The position numbers and the translations under genes are program-made. Shown here piece by piece: positions 10,640 through 21,372 of a stretch of DNA of 64,000 nucleotides. Location: positions 71,688,724-71,752,723 of the forward strand of contig CM039463.1 of the NCBI GenBank assembly GCA_022414725.1. The letters run 5' to 3'. This stretch comes from Microglena sp. YARC (Eukaryota; Chlorophyta; Chlorophyceae; Chlamydomonadales; Chlamydomonadaceae). How positions within the stretch are numbered: the stretch's first letter is position 1; each line of letters begins with the position of its first letter. The notes under the pieces are model-generated. The model did no database searches. It saw only the letters and a list, made by a program, of their open reading frames with translations, and was not told the DNA's origin.

Positions 10640-10990
10640 GGACACCCGAACATGCTTTGCTGCCATATTTAAACCGCAAGCTCATTGAAACATTTGTAAA
10701 AACGGGATATGACAACGTGATGTCATGTTGCTCACCTGGCCTGGGAGAGCAAAACCAGCATCATGATGAGGGCAGCAAAGGCCTAAAACCCTCCTCCAGG
10801 GGGATAATACCCCCCCTCCTCCCCCCCTATTGGTGGTTGGCCCCGGTAAAAGCAAACGGGCTGGCCCCCTCAACCTCACGCCTCGTAATAAGGCGTACCG
10901 TTGATTTATTTCCTCACCTGGCCTGTAAGAGCAAATCTATTATCAAGATAAGGGCAGCAAAGGCCCAAAACCCTCCTCCAGGGGGATGAC
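10640..10990 (-). repeat. Donor-edge and start-edge copies of signal-peptide exon 1
   Basis: Downstream of exon 1 on the minus strand are two copies of its 3' half with donor (10790-10732 and 10970-10912, reading AFAALIMMLVLLSQAR and AFAALILIIDLLLQAR, then GTGAG), about 185 bases apart. A copy of its 5' half follows near 10666-10622 (MAAKHVRVSLL). A further relative of the spacer lies at 12120-12190. Confidence 0.65.
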
Positions 10991-11104
10991 CCCCCCCTCC
11001 CACCCCCTCCCCCCTACTGGTGGTTGGCCCTGGTGAAAGCAAACAGGCCGCCCCCTCAACCTCACGCCCTCGTAATGAGGTGTAATACTTATATATTTAC
11101 TAAC

Positions 11105-11184
11105 CTAGCCTGGGAGAGCGAAGCCAGCATCATGATGAGGGCAGCAAAGGCCCAAAGGGACATCCGAAAATGCTTTGCTGCCAT
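11105..11184 (-). CDS. Exon 1 of the secreted cysteine-rich gene: signal peptide
   Basis: On the minus strand the ATG at 11184-11182 opens an 80-base exon reading MAAKHFRMSLWAFAALIMML then ASLSQA. It ends at A-G before the donor GTTAGT at 11104. A short basic n-region, a hydrophobic core (about residues 9-21) and a small-residue end make a textbook signal peptide that finishes almost exactly at the exon end. The phase-2 donor joins in frame to the exon at 9682-9601, so the mature protein would start at the first Cys-rich module. With the 8.1-8.3 kb exons, the 4883-3493 exon and possibly 2137-2035 or 847-691, this forms one long secreted modular protein. The join between exon 3 and the large exon is unresolved. 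No database family is recognised. Confidence 0.6.
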
Positions 11185-11194
11185 ATTTGAACAG

Positions 11195-12756
11195 CGGAAG
11201 AAAGTTCCTGCAGGAAGCCTGACAAAGAAATATCCATCCTCGATTAGGGAAGACATCGCCGAAATAGTTTACCAGTATATATACACACATACCGGTATAT
11301 ATTGTAATGCCATATTTGAACAGCTGAAGAGAGTTCCTAGCATTGGTAAGGCGAATATTATTTTTTAATGGTTAAGGTGAAGAGTAGTTATTTATTTATT
11401 TAGTGCGTAAGGCTAGAATATCATTTTGAAGTGGTTCAGTCGTTTTTTGAAGTTGTCAAGGGGAGGAGTAATTCTTTTTAGTGGGTAAGGCGAATACCAT
11501 TTTTAGTGGTGCTTGTAGTGCAAGCGAGGAAGCTTAAGTGTTTTTTGTCTTTTCAAGAAGTATTTGTGCCTCAAAGGGTGGGTCTCACACTAGCCCTATG
11601 CTTGAAAGGATTAGCTGTGATGTGGCGGAGCCTTTCCTACTTGTAACGTATTATGATGGCATGATAGCATATGATATCAAATTACTTTTCCCTACAGGTA
11701 ATTATGCGGGGTCTTCTTTTGCGTGGTATATTTTTGCGGCAAACATTCCATTACATAACATTGAAAGGCCATTGTTGAACCAAGATAAGCCCGCTCCACA
11801 ATATCCAGGAGGGGTCTTCCAACTAATCCTCAAAATTAGATAGGCAATACAATGCAGCAAGCAAGCGAAATTGCAGCAAGCAAATCCTTTCATTGATCCA
11901 TGTATATTAAGCTGCAAATGTAAGGTAAGCATGTGGACTTATGTATCCCTGTTTACCATCAAATCCAGCATCAAATCCAGCAAAATCTCGGTGTTGCTAG
12001 TATATGTCGGGAGACCCACCTGCTAGGGTGAAATACCTTTCACATATAAATAAAGCCACAAGGAAGTGCTAAAGCATCAAGGAATTTATTTGGGTGGGGG
12101 TTGGGGGTTGGGGGCAGTGCAAGCAAACGGGCTGGTCCACTCAACCTCACGCCTCGTAAGTCGCAAGGCGTACCATTTATGTATTTATTCATTCGGGGGG
12201 GGGGGGGGGGGGGGGGGGGATAAACGCTTGCTACCGTAAACGAATTCAGGACAGTGCTACCTAACATGAGTGCTTGCAAAGATGGACAGACTGTGATGCT
12301 TTACAGTTCTGCGAGTAATTATGATTTCCTAAATATTTGGAGCAGTTCATGTCCGTCGTGGCATGCAGGGCATGACGTCTTCCCATTTTACGTGCGATGA
12401 GTCTACCTCATGCTTCCTCGTTTCATAACATGCATGTTATCACAGTTCCGGCGCAGTTCACTTATTCACTTATAATTCTTTGGACAGCTTTGAGATCGAT
12501 TTATTGATTGATGTTAACCTATAAACATGCCGCTCAGCCTTTTCTTCCCAAGCAATGTAAAGCTGTTTCTTTTGCACAATTTTGCAGAATACAAGACTGT
12601 TCAGCATGAATGTCGGCATCGGGTTCGAAGTAACCATGATGAAGTTGTGCGCGACAACAAAACCACATACATGTTTCATATTCCTGATTCACCTGTTTCG
12701 ACCATACTCCCACCCAATGTTACATACGGCTCGCTATCTAATTTCTGACACACAAT
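11195..12756. other. Intergenic DNA, no convincing gene
   Basis: This stretch holds TTTTTAGTGG..AAGGCGAATA-like short repeats (11340-11520), an inverted relative of the CACCCCAGGAGG repeat at 12007-12056, a copy of the 10.8-kb spacer at 12120-12190 and a poly-G run at 12197-12220. The 101-codon frame at 11538-11843 has no recognisable domain. Confidence 0.5.
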
Positions 12757-13073
12757 TGTGGTGTATCATACTGATATACCCATAAGATTCCCCAATCGGA
12801 CAACACGTTTTCCTCATACACCACATTTGGTTTCGAGCTTGGTCGAGTGGGTCGACTAGACGGAAGTTGGGGCTTTCACCAGTACCACGCACGATCCCGG
12901 GCTGGCGCATGATAGAAACCCTTGCTAGGAGGGGGCCGGCTCGGCCGGACGTGCACATCATATACCGGAGGTGGGCGTCGACCTTCGAAAGGGGGGTGAG
13001 TTGTGGTGTATTATCATACGGACATACCCATAAGATTCCCCAATCGGACAACACGTTTTCCTCATACACCACA
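12757..13073 (+). mobile_element. Miniature LTR retroelement (SMART/TRIM type)
   Basis: Two near-identical direct repeats, 12757-12825 (69 bp) and 13002-13073 (72 bp), begin TGTGGTGTAT and end ATACACCACA (TG..CA). Just inside the left repeat is TGGTTTCGAGCTTGG, similar to a primer-binding site for initiator-Met tRNA. Just before the right repeat is the purine-rich CGAAAGGGGGGTGAG. The pentamer ACAAT flanks both outer ends (12752-12756 and 13074-13078) as a perfect target-site duplication. The ~176-base interior has no coding capacity, so it must have moved with proteins supplied in trans. LTRs this short fit the SMART class of very small plant LTR elements. Confidence 0.85.
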
Positions 13074-13078
13074 ACAAT

Positions 13079-13280
13079 GGCAAGTTTGGCTGGTTACAAC
13101 CTCAAACATGCGTAACAAGTAACAAAATGAACATGATAGATGTGGTTGAAGTGTACACAAGCTTGACTTCTTTCATACAATTTGGGGGGCTACGCTCGAT
13201 AGCTTCTACACAACTCCCATTCCTCGTTCTGGGATTTCTGGGTCACGAGGGTGACGACGAAGGAGCCTGATACTATTTAT

Positions 13281-13311
<31 letters not shown>

Positions 13312-13555
13312 TATAATGATTTTCGCTGTCAAAGGTTAGTCTCCCTCTTTAGTCCTAGACTGGGAGGACTGTATGTGGATTCTAATGTGGATTTCGATTT
13401 TTTAGCGTACGCCGATCGAACGCCGAATAAACGCATCAGCTCTTAGTCGAGGCCTGATCAACGGGCTGCTACTTTTTCTGGACAAAGCTACCTTGCTTGG
13501 CGGCTAACAGAGACCGCGAACACCGAAGGAGTAGCTTGCTAAATAAATTAACAGA
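13079..13555. other. Intergenic DNA with poly-G run
   Basis: Unique-looking sequence interrupted by a 24-base poly-G at about 13287-13310. No gene seen. Confidence 0.4.
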
Positions 13556-14000
13556 TGAGAACTCGCCCTCAAGCTACAAGAAATACGCCAGATCAATCCA
13601 GCAAATAATAACTCGTCCTCAAAGCAATCAGGCGAACGCCAGATCAAGCAAAATAATAATATCTCGCCCTCAAGCAATAAGGCACACGCCAGATCAATCC
13701 AGCAAATGATAACTTGCCCTCAAGCAATCAGGCACACGCCAGATCAATCCAGCAAATAATAACTCGCCCTCAAGCAATAAGGCACACGTCAGATCAATCC
13801 AGCAAATTATAACTCGCCCTCAAGCAATAAGGCACACGCCAGATCAATCCAGCAAATAATAACTCGCCCTCAAGCAATCAGGCACACGCCAGATCAATCC
13901 AGCAAATAATAACTCGCCCTAAAGCAATCAGGCATACGCCAGATCAATCCAGCAAATTATAACTCGCCCTCAAGCAATCAGGCATACGCCAGATCAGGAT
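13556..14000. repeat. 50-bp minisatellite
   Basis: About nine tandem copies of a 50-base unit containing AATAACTCGCCCTCAAGCAA and GGCACACGCCAGATCAATCC. Low divergence. The unit length is not a multiple of three and stops interrupt all frames. Confidence 0.9.
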
Positions 14001-14099
14001 ACTAGCATTTGGAAGATAATGAAGAGTTTATCCTGTTCTTTTTAGGTCTTTCCTTTCAGAGTTCTTTTACTTTTACAGGTATTTTATAACATAGTTTTT

Positions 14100-14350
14100 C
14101 TATGGGTCTTTCATGGTGAAATTAAAATACGACGAGCAGCCAAATTGCTAGCTGAAGCTCTGTAGACAAGTTCAAGTTCAAGATCAAGTTCAAGAATGGA
14201 GAGGTTCTCGAAACCATTTGAGGGATTTATTTGTGGTTCACGTTCACATTTTCCTGATAAATTTATCTTTACTGCCGAAAACGGTGAGCAGCCCAATTTC
14301 TAGCTGAAGCTAGTTCACCAAGTTCAAGTTCTGCCAGGGGATCAGCACTT
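14100..14350. repeat. Dispersed repeat, GAGCAGCCCAATTTCTAGCT unit
   Basis: Two copies (14127-14185 and 14283-14335) of a unit containing GCAGCCAAATTGCTAGCTG and AAGTTCAAGTTC. Relatives occur at 57000-57050 and, more diverged, 58445-58700. Confidence 0.6.
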
Positions 14351-14749
14351 CGTCAACAAATAGGAGACGGTTCCATCAACGATTTTATTTATGAGGCACG
14401 ACTTACTTGAAGACTTGGATTCCGGATTCAGGAGTCGGATTAAGAGTCCACCTATCCGATTGGAGTCAGACTTGAATACCGGAATTGGGCAACGGGGAAT
14501 TGGGGATCGAAAAACAAAGTGAGAAGATATTCAAGATCCCCAAGATAAAAAAACCGAGGCCTCGCGCGGCAGGTACTACAGTACGATGACGCTTTGCCGT
14601 TCATCATGAATTCACTAATTGATATCGCAGATCTACAACTAACCGGTTGCGGTTGATACCGTGGATTCAGTCGAGTTGCGTTAGCTGATCTATGTTACAT
14701 TACGACACGTCACTGCATCAACATTCATTCGCATATTGATTCGCAGCTC

Positions 14750-15310
14750 CGAGTTAATCCCCCTCCCCCACCCCCTTGGCTCTCATTCCCATATCCCCCT
14801 TGAAACCCACCTGGAGCCGGTACTGTAGGAAGTGTGAGGGCTTAGGAATACGGTATGTCAGCGAAAACACTTTTTGGGGAGATGGGAGTTTCAGTGTGAT
14901 TACCATTTGCAAAAGCCTGCACAGCCACCCAATTCCAGTTTTGTTTGCCAACTTCCGTATCTTAGCTCTCATTCCCATACCCCCCTTGAAACCCACTGGG
15001 AGCATGCCCAAATGTAACAATTACAACCCAAATCTACCTTACTCGATGTCACCCTTTAACCCACCCCACCCCGTGTCAACCCAATACACAGATGTATTCC
15101 CATATCGACTTTCTGTGGCCACAGACGCTGTCATCAAGCTGGGTCTTAAAGAACGCTGAGTGTTGCAACAACTGACGTTCAACCTCACTTAAACAGGCGC
15201 TACGGTCAACCTCACTTGAACCGGCACTACGGTCAACCTCACTTGAACCGGCACTACGGTCAACCTCACTTGAACCGGCACTACGGTCAACCTCAGGTAA
15301 ATGTTGAAAA
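14750..15310. repeat. Short duplications and 27-bp tandem repeat
   Basis: A segment CTCTCATTCCCATA..CCCCCTTGAAACCCAC occurs at 14781 and 14967. From 15177 to 15298 there are about five copies of the 27-base unit CGGTCAACCTCACTTGAACC plus GGCACTA. No gene seen. Confidence 0.7.
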
Positions 15311-15385
15311 AGCTCATGCGCCCTGTTTCTTCAAAGCCCCCAAAAGAAGGAGTGCTCATGCGTCGTCAATGTTGAATGCTGAACC

Positions 15386-16240
15386 TTGAGTCGATCATGC
15401 ACCCAGCTGCCTTTCACGACCAAGGCTATGCTGCTGATAAAGCTGCTTTATTTGGGTGATTATGCTGATGCCAATGAGGAAGAGGTACAGGAAGAAGCAG
15501 AGATGTGCACAACATCATTACACAGTGCTAAAACTGTTGCCAAATCAGTTGCACCTTGCTCCTTGCATGGCGTGGTCGGTGTTGTGTGTGCTCACAGGAT
15601 TCCGCTCGTAGGCATGTTTGTAGACATGTACACACATGAGCAGTTCATTTTCTACTTTTATCTACCCACGCATCTTCTTGCAGCTCGCCCTGATGTAAAG
15701 GATGTATACATCGATGTTGGTTGCCGTTGAAGAAAACATGGGCTCGGTACATCCAGCCTGCTTGCAAGGTTGGAGCCTGTTGGACTGATTTAAGGATCAT
15801 GTTCAATTGAGTCCATGGCAGCGCACACGCACTAGCATGTCAGGTTCAGAACAGCGCTCGGTTTATGCCAGGTGTAGCACGCCGAGATGGTGAGAATACA
15901 CAGCAACTTTGGAGCTTGCTATTTTTTTTTCTTCAGTGGTTGAAACCATTGATGTATTCAATGTCAAAGAAACCTTTCATAATGGCACTTGTTGCCCATG
16001 TTAGCTTCTTCCTTACGGTATTGGAGGGCTTGTGCAATATATGAGGATGGCCAATCGACGGGACGTCATAGATGCGGCTCTCACCAACATTGCTTCAAAA
16101 ACGTGTTGAGGTCTGGCCAAGATGCTGCTCAAGAAATATGTAGGCAACAAATATTAAACAAGTATGAAGCGACAACTGATGCACTATCACACAACAGCCT
16201 ATGTAGTAACACCGCCAACCCACATCAACCACCACAATAA
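15386..16240 (+). pseudogene. KDZ (Kyakuja-Dileera-Zisupton) transposase relic
   Basis: Frame 15386-15730 reads ...LHGVVGVVCAHRIPLVGMF then VDMYTHEQFIFYFYLPTHLL and DVKDVYIDVGCR. This is the arrangement of the KDZ catalytic core: a Cys-His turn, an FVDM strand, a GE/HE-F-YY step and a D-[IV]-x-C strand. About 130 bases on, in another frame, comes VARRDGENTQQLWSLL, matching the conserved GR-x-GE-x-[TE]-E-x-x-W motif, and then KPLMYSMSKKPFIMAL. A further frame at 15989 continues with RYWRACAIYEDGQ. Stops and frame changes split the three parts, so the element is dead. An intron is possible at the T-rich tract ending TTCTTCAG near 15936. The KDZ identity rests on recalled motif order, not on a search. 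Confidence 0.6.
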
Positions 16241-16359
16241 TGAATTATCAGTATCATCAAATGCCCATGTAGAAGCCCCCCAAAACTAATGTAACTACCC
16301 CACACCACGCCACACGAGCAACCTACCCCCCCCATCTACCTTCTACCCACCAACCCCCG

Positions 16360-17385
16360 CTGCATTTTGGTGGCAGCTTCCGCCCAGCTACCAATTGGTC
16401 CGCTGCCTCTTGGTGGCAGCTTCCGCCCAGCTACCAATCGGTCCGCTGCCTCTTGTTGGCAGCTTTCGCCCAGCTACCAATTGGTCCGCTGCCTCTTGGT
16501 GGCAGCTTCCGCCCAGCTACCAATTGGTCCACTGCCTCTTGGTGGCAGCTTCCGCCCAGCTGCCAATTTGTCCTCTGCCTCTTGGTGGCAGCTTCCGCCC
16601 AGCTACCAATTGGTCCGCCGCCTCTTGTTGGCAGCTTCCACCCAGCTACCAATTGGTCCGCTGCCTCTTGGTCCTGGTGGCTTCTGCCCAGCTACCAATT
16701 GGTCCGCCGCCTCTTGGTCCTGGTGGCTTCCGCCCAGCTACCAATTAGTCCGCTGCCTCTTGGTCCTGGTGGCTTCCTCCCAGCTACCAATTGGTCTGCT
16801 GCCTCTTGGTCCTGGTGGCCTCCGCCCAGCTACCAATTTGTCCGCTGCCTCTTGGTCCTGGTGGCTTCCGCCCAGCTACCAATTGGTCCGCCGCCTCTTG
16901 GTCCTGGCGGCTTCCGCCCAGCTACCAATTGGTCCGCCGCCTCTTGGTCCTGGTGGCTTCCGCCCAGCTACCAATTGGTCCGCCGCCTCTTGGTCCTGGT
17001 GGCTTCCGCCCAGCTACCAATTAGTCTGCTGCCTCTTGGTCCAGGTGGCTTCCGCCCAGCTACCAATCGGTCCGCTGCCTCTTAGTCCTGGTGGCTTCCG
17101 CCCAGCTACCAATTGGTCCGCCGCCTCTTGGTCCTGGTGGCTTCCGCCCAGCTACCAATTAGTCTGCTGCCTCTTGGTCCTGGTGGCTTCCGCCCAGCTA
17201 CCAATTAGTCTGCTGCCTCTTGGTCCTGGTGGCTTCCGCCCAGCTACCAATTGGTCCGCTGCCTCTTGGTCCTGGTGGCTTCCGCCCAGCTACCAATTGG
17301 TCCGCTGCCTCTTGGTCCTGGTGGCTTCCGCCCAGCTACCAATTGGTCCTCTGCCTCTTGGTCCTGGTGGTACTCCTCTACTCCT
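16360..17385 (+). repeat. 43/46-bp minisatellite without stop codons
   Basis: About 23 copies of CGCCCAGCTACCAATTGGTC plus CGCTGCCTCTTGGTGGCAGC (43 bp), which from about 16660 become a 46-bp form with TTGGTCCTGGTGGCTTC. Neither period is a multiple of three, yet three plus frames stay open over long stretches because the unit has no stop in any phase. The 346-codon frame is therefore not evidence for a gene. Confidence 0.9.
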
Positions 17386-17589
17386 ACCCACCCACCAACA
17401 TACTTAAGTATGTGAGCCTGTCTGAGAGTGCTGGAGCGGAGCAAGAGAGGGATGAGACATATTTCACATCTGTTGGAACCTGGTGCTCATGGCCTGGACC
17501 AAAAAGCCTGGTTCCGGATTACCTATAATTGATATGAGTTGAATTATTTTTCAGCCAACACTGGGTGGCTCACTGTCATCCTATTCCTT

Positions 17590-17645
17590 GTCCCCCCATG
17601 CGATACCCACGGAAACCAAGGAGCATACGAAGCAGGTAAATTTAT
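17590..17645 (+). repeat. Dispersed motif ATACCCACGGAAACCAAGGA
   Basis: ATACCCACGGAAACC[AG]GGAGCA followed by a CGAAGC/CTAAGCAG end recurs at about 55124-55155, and inverted at 58005-58035, 58400-58435 and 58575-58610. Unknown nature. Confidence 0.55.
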
Positions 17646-17870
17646 AGGGTTCGGAGAGGGGGTCTTAGCTGCTTAGTGCTAATAGTGCTATTAGGGCTAA
17701 TTATTGCTAAAATAAATCCCGGATTTTGCGAACAGCAACCGTTTCCAATCCACCCAATTCGTGGTACGTGAGAGGCGGAAAACAGATTTTTATGGGTGGG
17801 AAGCTGGCGCTTATCCAGCTTATGGGACAACTGAATAGCGTCAAGGGAGGTTGGAAAACTCTTACGACCT

Positions 17871-18081
17871 GTGATGCAAGCTTCTGAAGATGGGATCGAC
17901 GGGGATGGGGTCGCGAAGCAGTGCGTTGTCGCTTGCGCGAAATGCAGTCGGGTATTCAGCCCTTCGAGCCCCCAGGCGTCCTACAATACGCATTCTGACC
18001 CGACCAAAAGATCTTACTGCAAGGGGCTACTGGCTGAGGACAAGAAGAAGGTGGCTTCAGCACTGAATGAGCTGCTGCTGC

Positions 18082-18151
<70 letters not shown>

Positions 18152-18374
18152 CTTTGATGATGAGAATTTGGTGGGGGTGGAGAAGGTGATACTGAGGAGT
18201 AGCCCACGCATTGCAAAGCAGCGCAGCAAAGTTTCTGTGCCCCATGATCGAGTTGGCAGGAAGCTACCCTATTTAGCCCCCAAAAGAAACAGTGCTCTAG
18301 AGTTTGGACAGACCCATCCAGGATGTTTGCCATATTCTGTTATGTACTTATATACTTTTTTTCCTCCAATGTAA
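17871..18374 (+). CDS. Hypothetical protein with C-x2-C cluster and poly-Asp tract
   Basis: A frame of 167 codons from the ATG at 17871. An N-terminal part reads CVVACAKCSRVFSPSSPQAS then YNTHSDPTKRSYC, with Cys and His spaced like a small zinc-binding site. A basic/helical stretch (AEDKKKVASALNELLL) is followed by about 23 Asp from a (GAT)n microsatellite, then ILRSSPRIAKQRSKVSVPHD and LPYLAPKRNSALEFG. The last motif resembles a stretch just upstream of the KDZ relic (near 15335: KAPKRRSAH). It may therefore be a second transposon fragment, or a gene whose exons run past the stop. The complementary frame reads poly-His and is a shadow. No family is recognised. Confidence 0.35.
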
Positions 18375-18599
18375 CGTGTTGATAAAATAGTTATGGCTAC
18401 TTCATCATGAACTCATGACGTTCAGATCATACACCATTGCCAAAGGTCAGTAGGATGCATAACAATGCTCTCCTACACACGTGGCACTTTTTCTGGGTTG
18501 TTTTGGCTAAGTTTGGCTAAATTAGTTGTGCACTATTAGGGCTAATTTAGTTAATAGCCCTATTAGGGCTAGTTTTGTTCGACGTTAGCCCTAAACTCT

Positions 18600-19325
18600 G
18601 AATCCTAAATATATTCATGGTGTACACATACATCCCAAAACCTTACAGCCTTCCACCTCCACTTCCTCCCACCGCATCCACACAATCCTTCCACCCTAAA
18701 TACACCTATGGTGCACACAAACACCCCACAACCTTATATCCCTCCCTCCCTCCACACCCACACATTCCTTCCACCCTCAATACACTTATGGTTCACACAA
18801 ACACCCCACAACCTTATATCCCTCCCTCCCTCCACACCCACACATTTCTTCCACCCTCAATACACCTATGGTGCACACAAACACCCCACAAACTTATATC
18901 CCTCCCTCCACACCCACACATCTCTTCCACCCCCAATACACCTGCGGTGCACACAAACACCCCACAACCTTATATCCCTCCCTCCCTCCACACCCACACC
19001 CACACATCCCTTCCACCCTCAATACACCTATGGTGCACACAAACGTCCCACAACCTTACAGCTCTCCCTCCCTCCCCCCACACCCATACATCCCTTCCAA
19101 TACACCTATAATACACACAAACATCCCACAACATTACAGCTCTCATCCCTCCCTCCACACCCACACCCACACATACCTTCCACACTTGATACATAAATGG
19201 TGCTCACAAACACCCCACATCCTTACAGCCCTCCCTCCTCCCCTCCCTCCACACCCACACATCCCTTCCATCCACAATACATCTATGTTGCACACAAACA
19301 TCACACAACCTTGTACCCCCCCCCC
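18600..19325 (+). repeat. ~82-bp C/A-rich minisatellite
   Basis: Seven or eight copies of a unit containing CACCTATGGTGCACACAAAC, ACCTTATATCCCTCCCTCCC and CACACCCACACATTCC. The strand is almost G-free, a strong strand asymmetry, and a poly-C run closes it at 19317-19333. Confidence 0.85.
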
Positions 19326-19556
19326 CCCCCCCCGCCCGCCCGCACTTCCATCACTCCACAAACCATAAGAAAGATTCATAGCTATCAAGTTTTGGGGTAG
19401 CACTTAGTTTGAAATTAAATTATGCTTGCCCACACATGTGTTAGGCTTGTTCACACATGGCGTGAAAGGATGTGCAATTGTTTCTTTGTGAATATAGTGG
19501 AGGATAAAGTCCACTTCCCCCTCCCCATGAATAACAATTCCGTACTCAGTTCCAGA

Positions 19557-19707
19557 CAGGGTACTACAAAGCGCGCGAGGCAGCGCGATTTTGCGCACGC
19601 TTTTTGAGCCCCACCGCGCGTTTTTTTTCTTCTCTTTTTGCAGCGCGCAGTTTTTGCGCTTTTTGCACTACAAAGCGCTGACCAATTTGACAAAATGTAG
19701 TACCCTG
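19557..19707. mobile_element. hAT-like MITE, copy 1
   Basis: Starts CAGGGTACTACAAAGCGCG and ends TGTAGTACCCTG, giving inverted termini around a GCGC-rich interior (GCGCGCAGTTTTTGCGC). The flanking octamer GTTCCAGA is perfect on both sides (19549-19556 and 19708-19715). CAGGG termini with an 8-bp duplication are the hallmark of the hAT superfamily. No coding capacity. Confidence 0.85.
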
Positions 19708-19715
19708 GTTCCAGA

Positions 19716-20770
19716 TAGTGACATACCAATGATCGGCATAATCATTTGATGCTCGAAATATTTAGATTAAAATACTGACCAGCATGGAGTACTTGTTATA
19801 CTCATATTTTTGTACGGACGAGTGAGGAAGAATTTACTACTTACAGCAGGAGGTGCTCAGGCCTCCCAAATTTTACTAACGCCGATCAATTGATTCCGAG
19901 AATGGGGCTATAATGGCATGATTCATGGCATTGTTTTTAGCCATTTTCCAGGTTATTCTGAGAGGCTTGTTACTTGAACTTGAACTTGGTTACATAGATC
20001 CAGCCAGCCAGGCCAGCCAGCAAGCCAGCCAGCAGTAATTTGGCTACTCGCTGTCTTCGGCTGTATTTTTTTTACCAGAAAAATGTAAACGCAAACAAAT
20101 CATTGTTTTGTTCCAACCCTTACACACACAACCATGGAAGTACACCACGACCACCTATAAAGTAATTTTCTTTCTCCACGATACTATGAATTGCCAGATT
20201 GGCATTTGCATGCTCGGCGCAGCTCGGCGGAATGTAACAGATGGGGTACTGTCAAAGCTCATGGGTGGTTGCAGCATGCATGCATGCATGCATGCATGGG
20301 ATTGCATGTTGTAAGCCAGCCTCGATGTTTAACTGTAGCTCTAATAACGGTAACCCGGCATCGTCTTTGACTTCATTGGCGATAAAATTGATGGGTCCAA
20401 TCAGGTCCAATCCACTCCTATTCAATCAACAATAAATTCGCAAATCAAGGAAGGAGGAGGAAAGTGCATTTTTGTTTGATTGGATATCGTGGTCTAGTTA
20501 AGTCGAGGGTGCTCACCATATGCATGCTAAGTGGGCATTGGTAGTTATACCATTCTTCGCCAAACAATAGACAGTATGGAATACTTAATGGCACGGGTCT
20601 AAACAGCTTTTAGACATGTCCATGGCCTTCCATCATACCTAAGCATTGGCTGCGTTGGATTGAGGGAGGGGATGTTTAAATGTAAAACATTTATTTTCAC
20701 CTGTAAGCAGCAGCTTCAAGGCAGCTCGTTGAGCCAGCCACGAGGCCAAGCCCGAACGCCCGGGTTCTGG
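19716..20770. other. Intergenic DNA, no gene recognised
   Basis: Contains CCAGCCAGCCAGG and GCATGCATGCATGCATG microsatellites and one copy of the CAGCTTC..GGCAGCTC dispersed repeat near 20705-20740. No convincing exon. Confidence 0.4.
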
Positions 20771-20779
20771 AAGTTTTGG

Positions 20780-21195
20780 ACGGTCAAGTAGGTGCACGAA
20801 CGTCCAGACTCACAGATTGTGGAAGTTCAGGTCGTTTTAGTAGGTGCACGAACGAGGGACCTACTTTTGTTTCGGCTCCAGGCCCGAGAGATACCAACCC
20901 ACGACCAAACGAACATTCACCACTACCCCTGTTGATCCTGATCACATCATGTGGAAGTTGACGACGGGTGTGAGGGGGCTCGAACGTGCGGAATGTGGAA
21001 GTTCGGGTCGTTTGAGTTCGTGGCATCGTGCACGAACGTCCACATTGTGGAAGTTCGGTTAGGTTGAGTAGATGTACGAACGTCCAGATTGTGGAAGTTC
21101 GGGTCGTTTGAGTTCGTGCACGAACGCCCACATTGTGGAAGTTCGGGACGGTTGAGTAGGTGCACGAACGTCCGGATTGTGGGAGTTTGGGACGG
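20780..21195. repeat. ~58-bp tandem repeat, GTGCACGAACGTCCAGATTG
   Basis: About eight imperfect copies of GTGCACGAACGTCCA-GATTGTGGAAGTTCGGG-TCGTTTGAGT. Copy 1 of a larger mosaic; no gene. Confidence 0.75.
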
Positions 21196-21372
21196 TTAAC
21201 CCATTTGTCCGTTTGTCCGACCGAAAACAAAATTGAAACCTGACACGTCATCCAACGGTCGTGTAACTAACTCGCTTCGGTCAGCTCAACCGCCACCGTT
21301 GCCACCTTTCGTTCCGTTTCCAACACACTCCGCCAATTTCCGCGTCGCTTGCGACGCTGCATAGGACTTGTT
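21190..21372 (+). repeat. Copy 2 of the ~200-bp dispersed element
   Basis: Begins at CATTTGTCCGTTTGTCCGAC and runs to GACGCTGCATAGGACTTGTT. The foldback half is missing. It abuts the duplicated satellite that follows. Confidence 0.7.

Noticed and set aside
17956..18333. Poly-His protein on the minus strand
   Set aside because: Antisense shadow of the (GAT)n tract in the poly-Asp frame; no other support.
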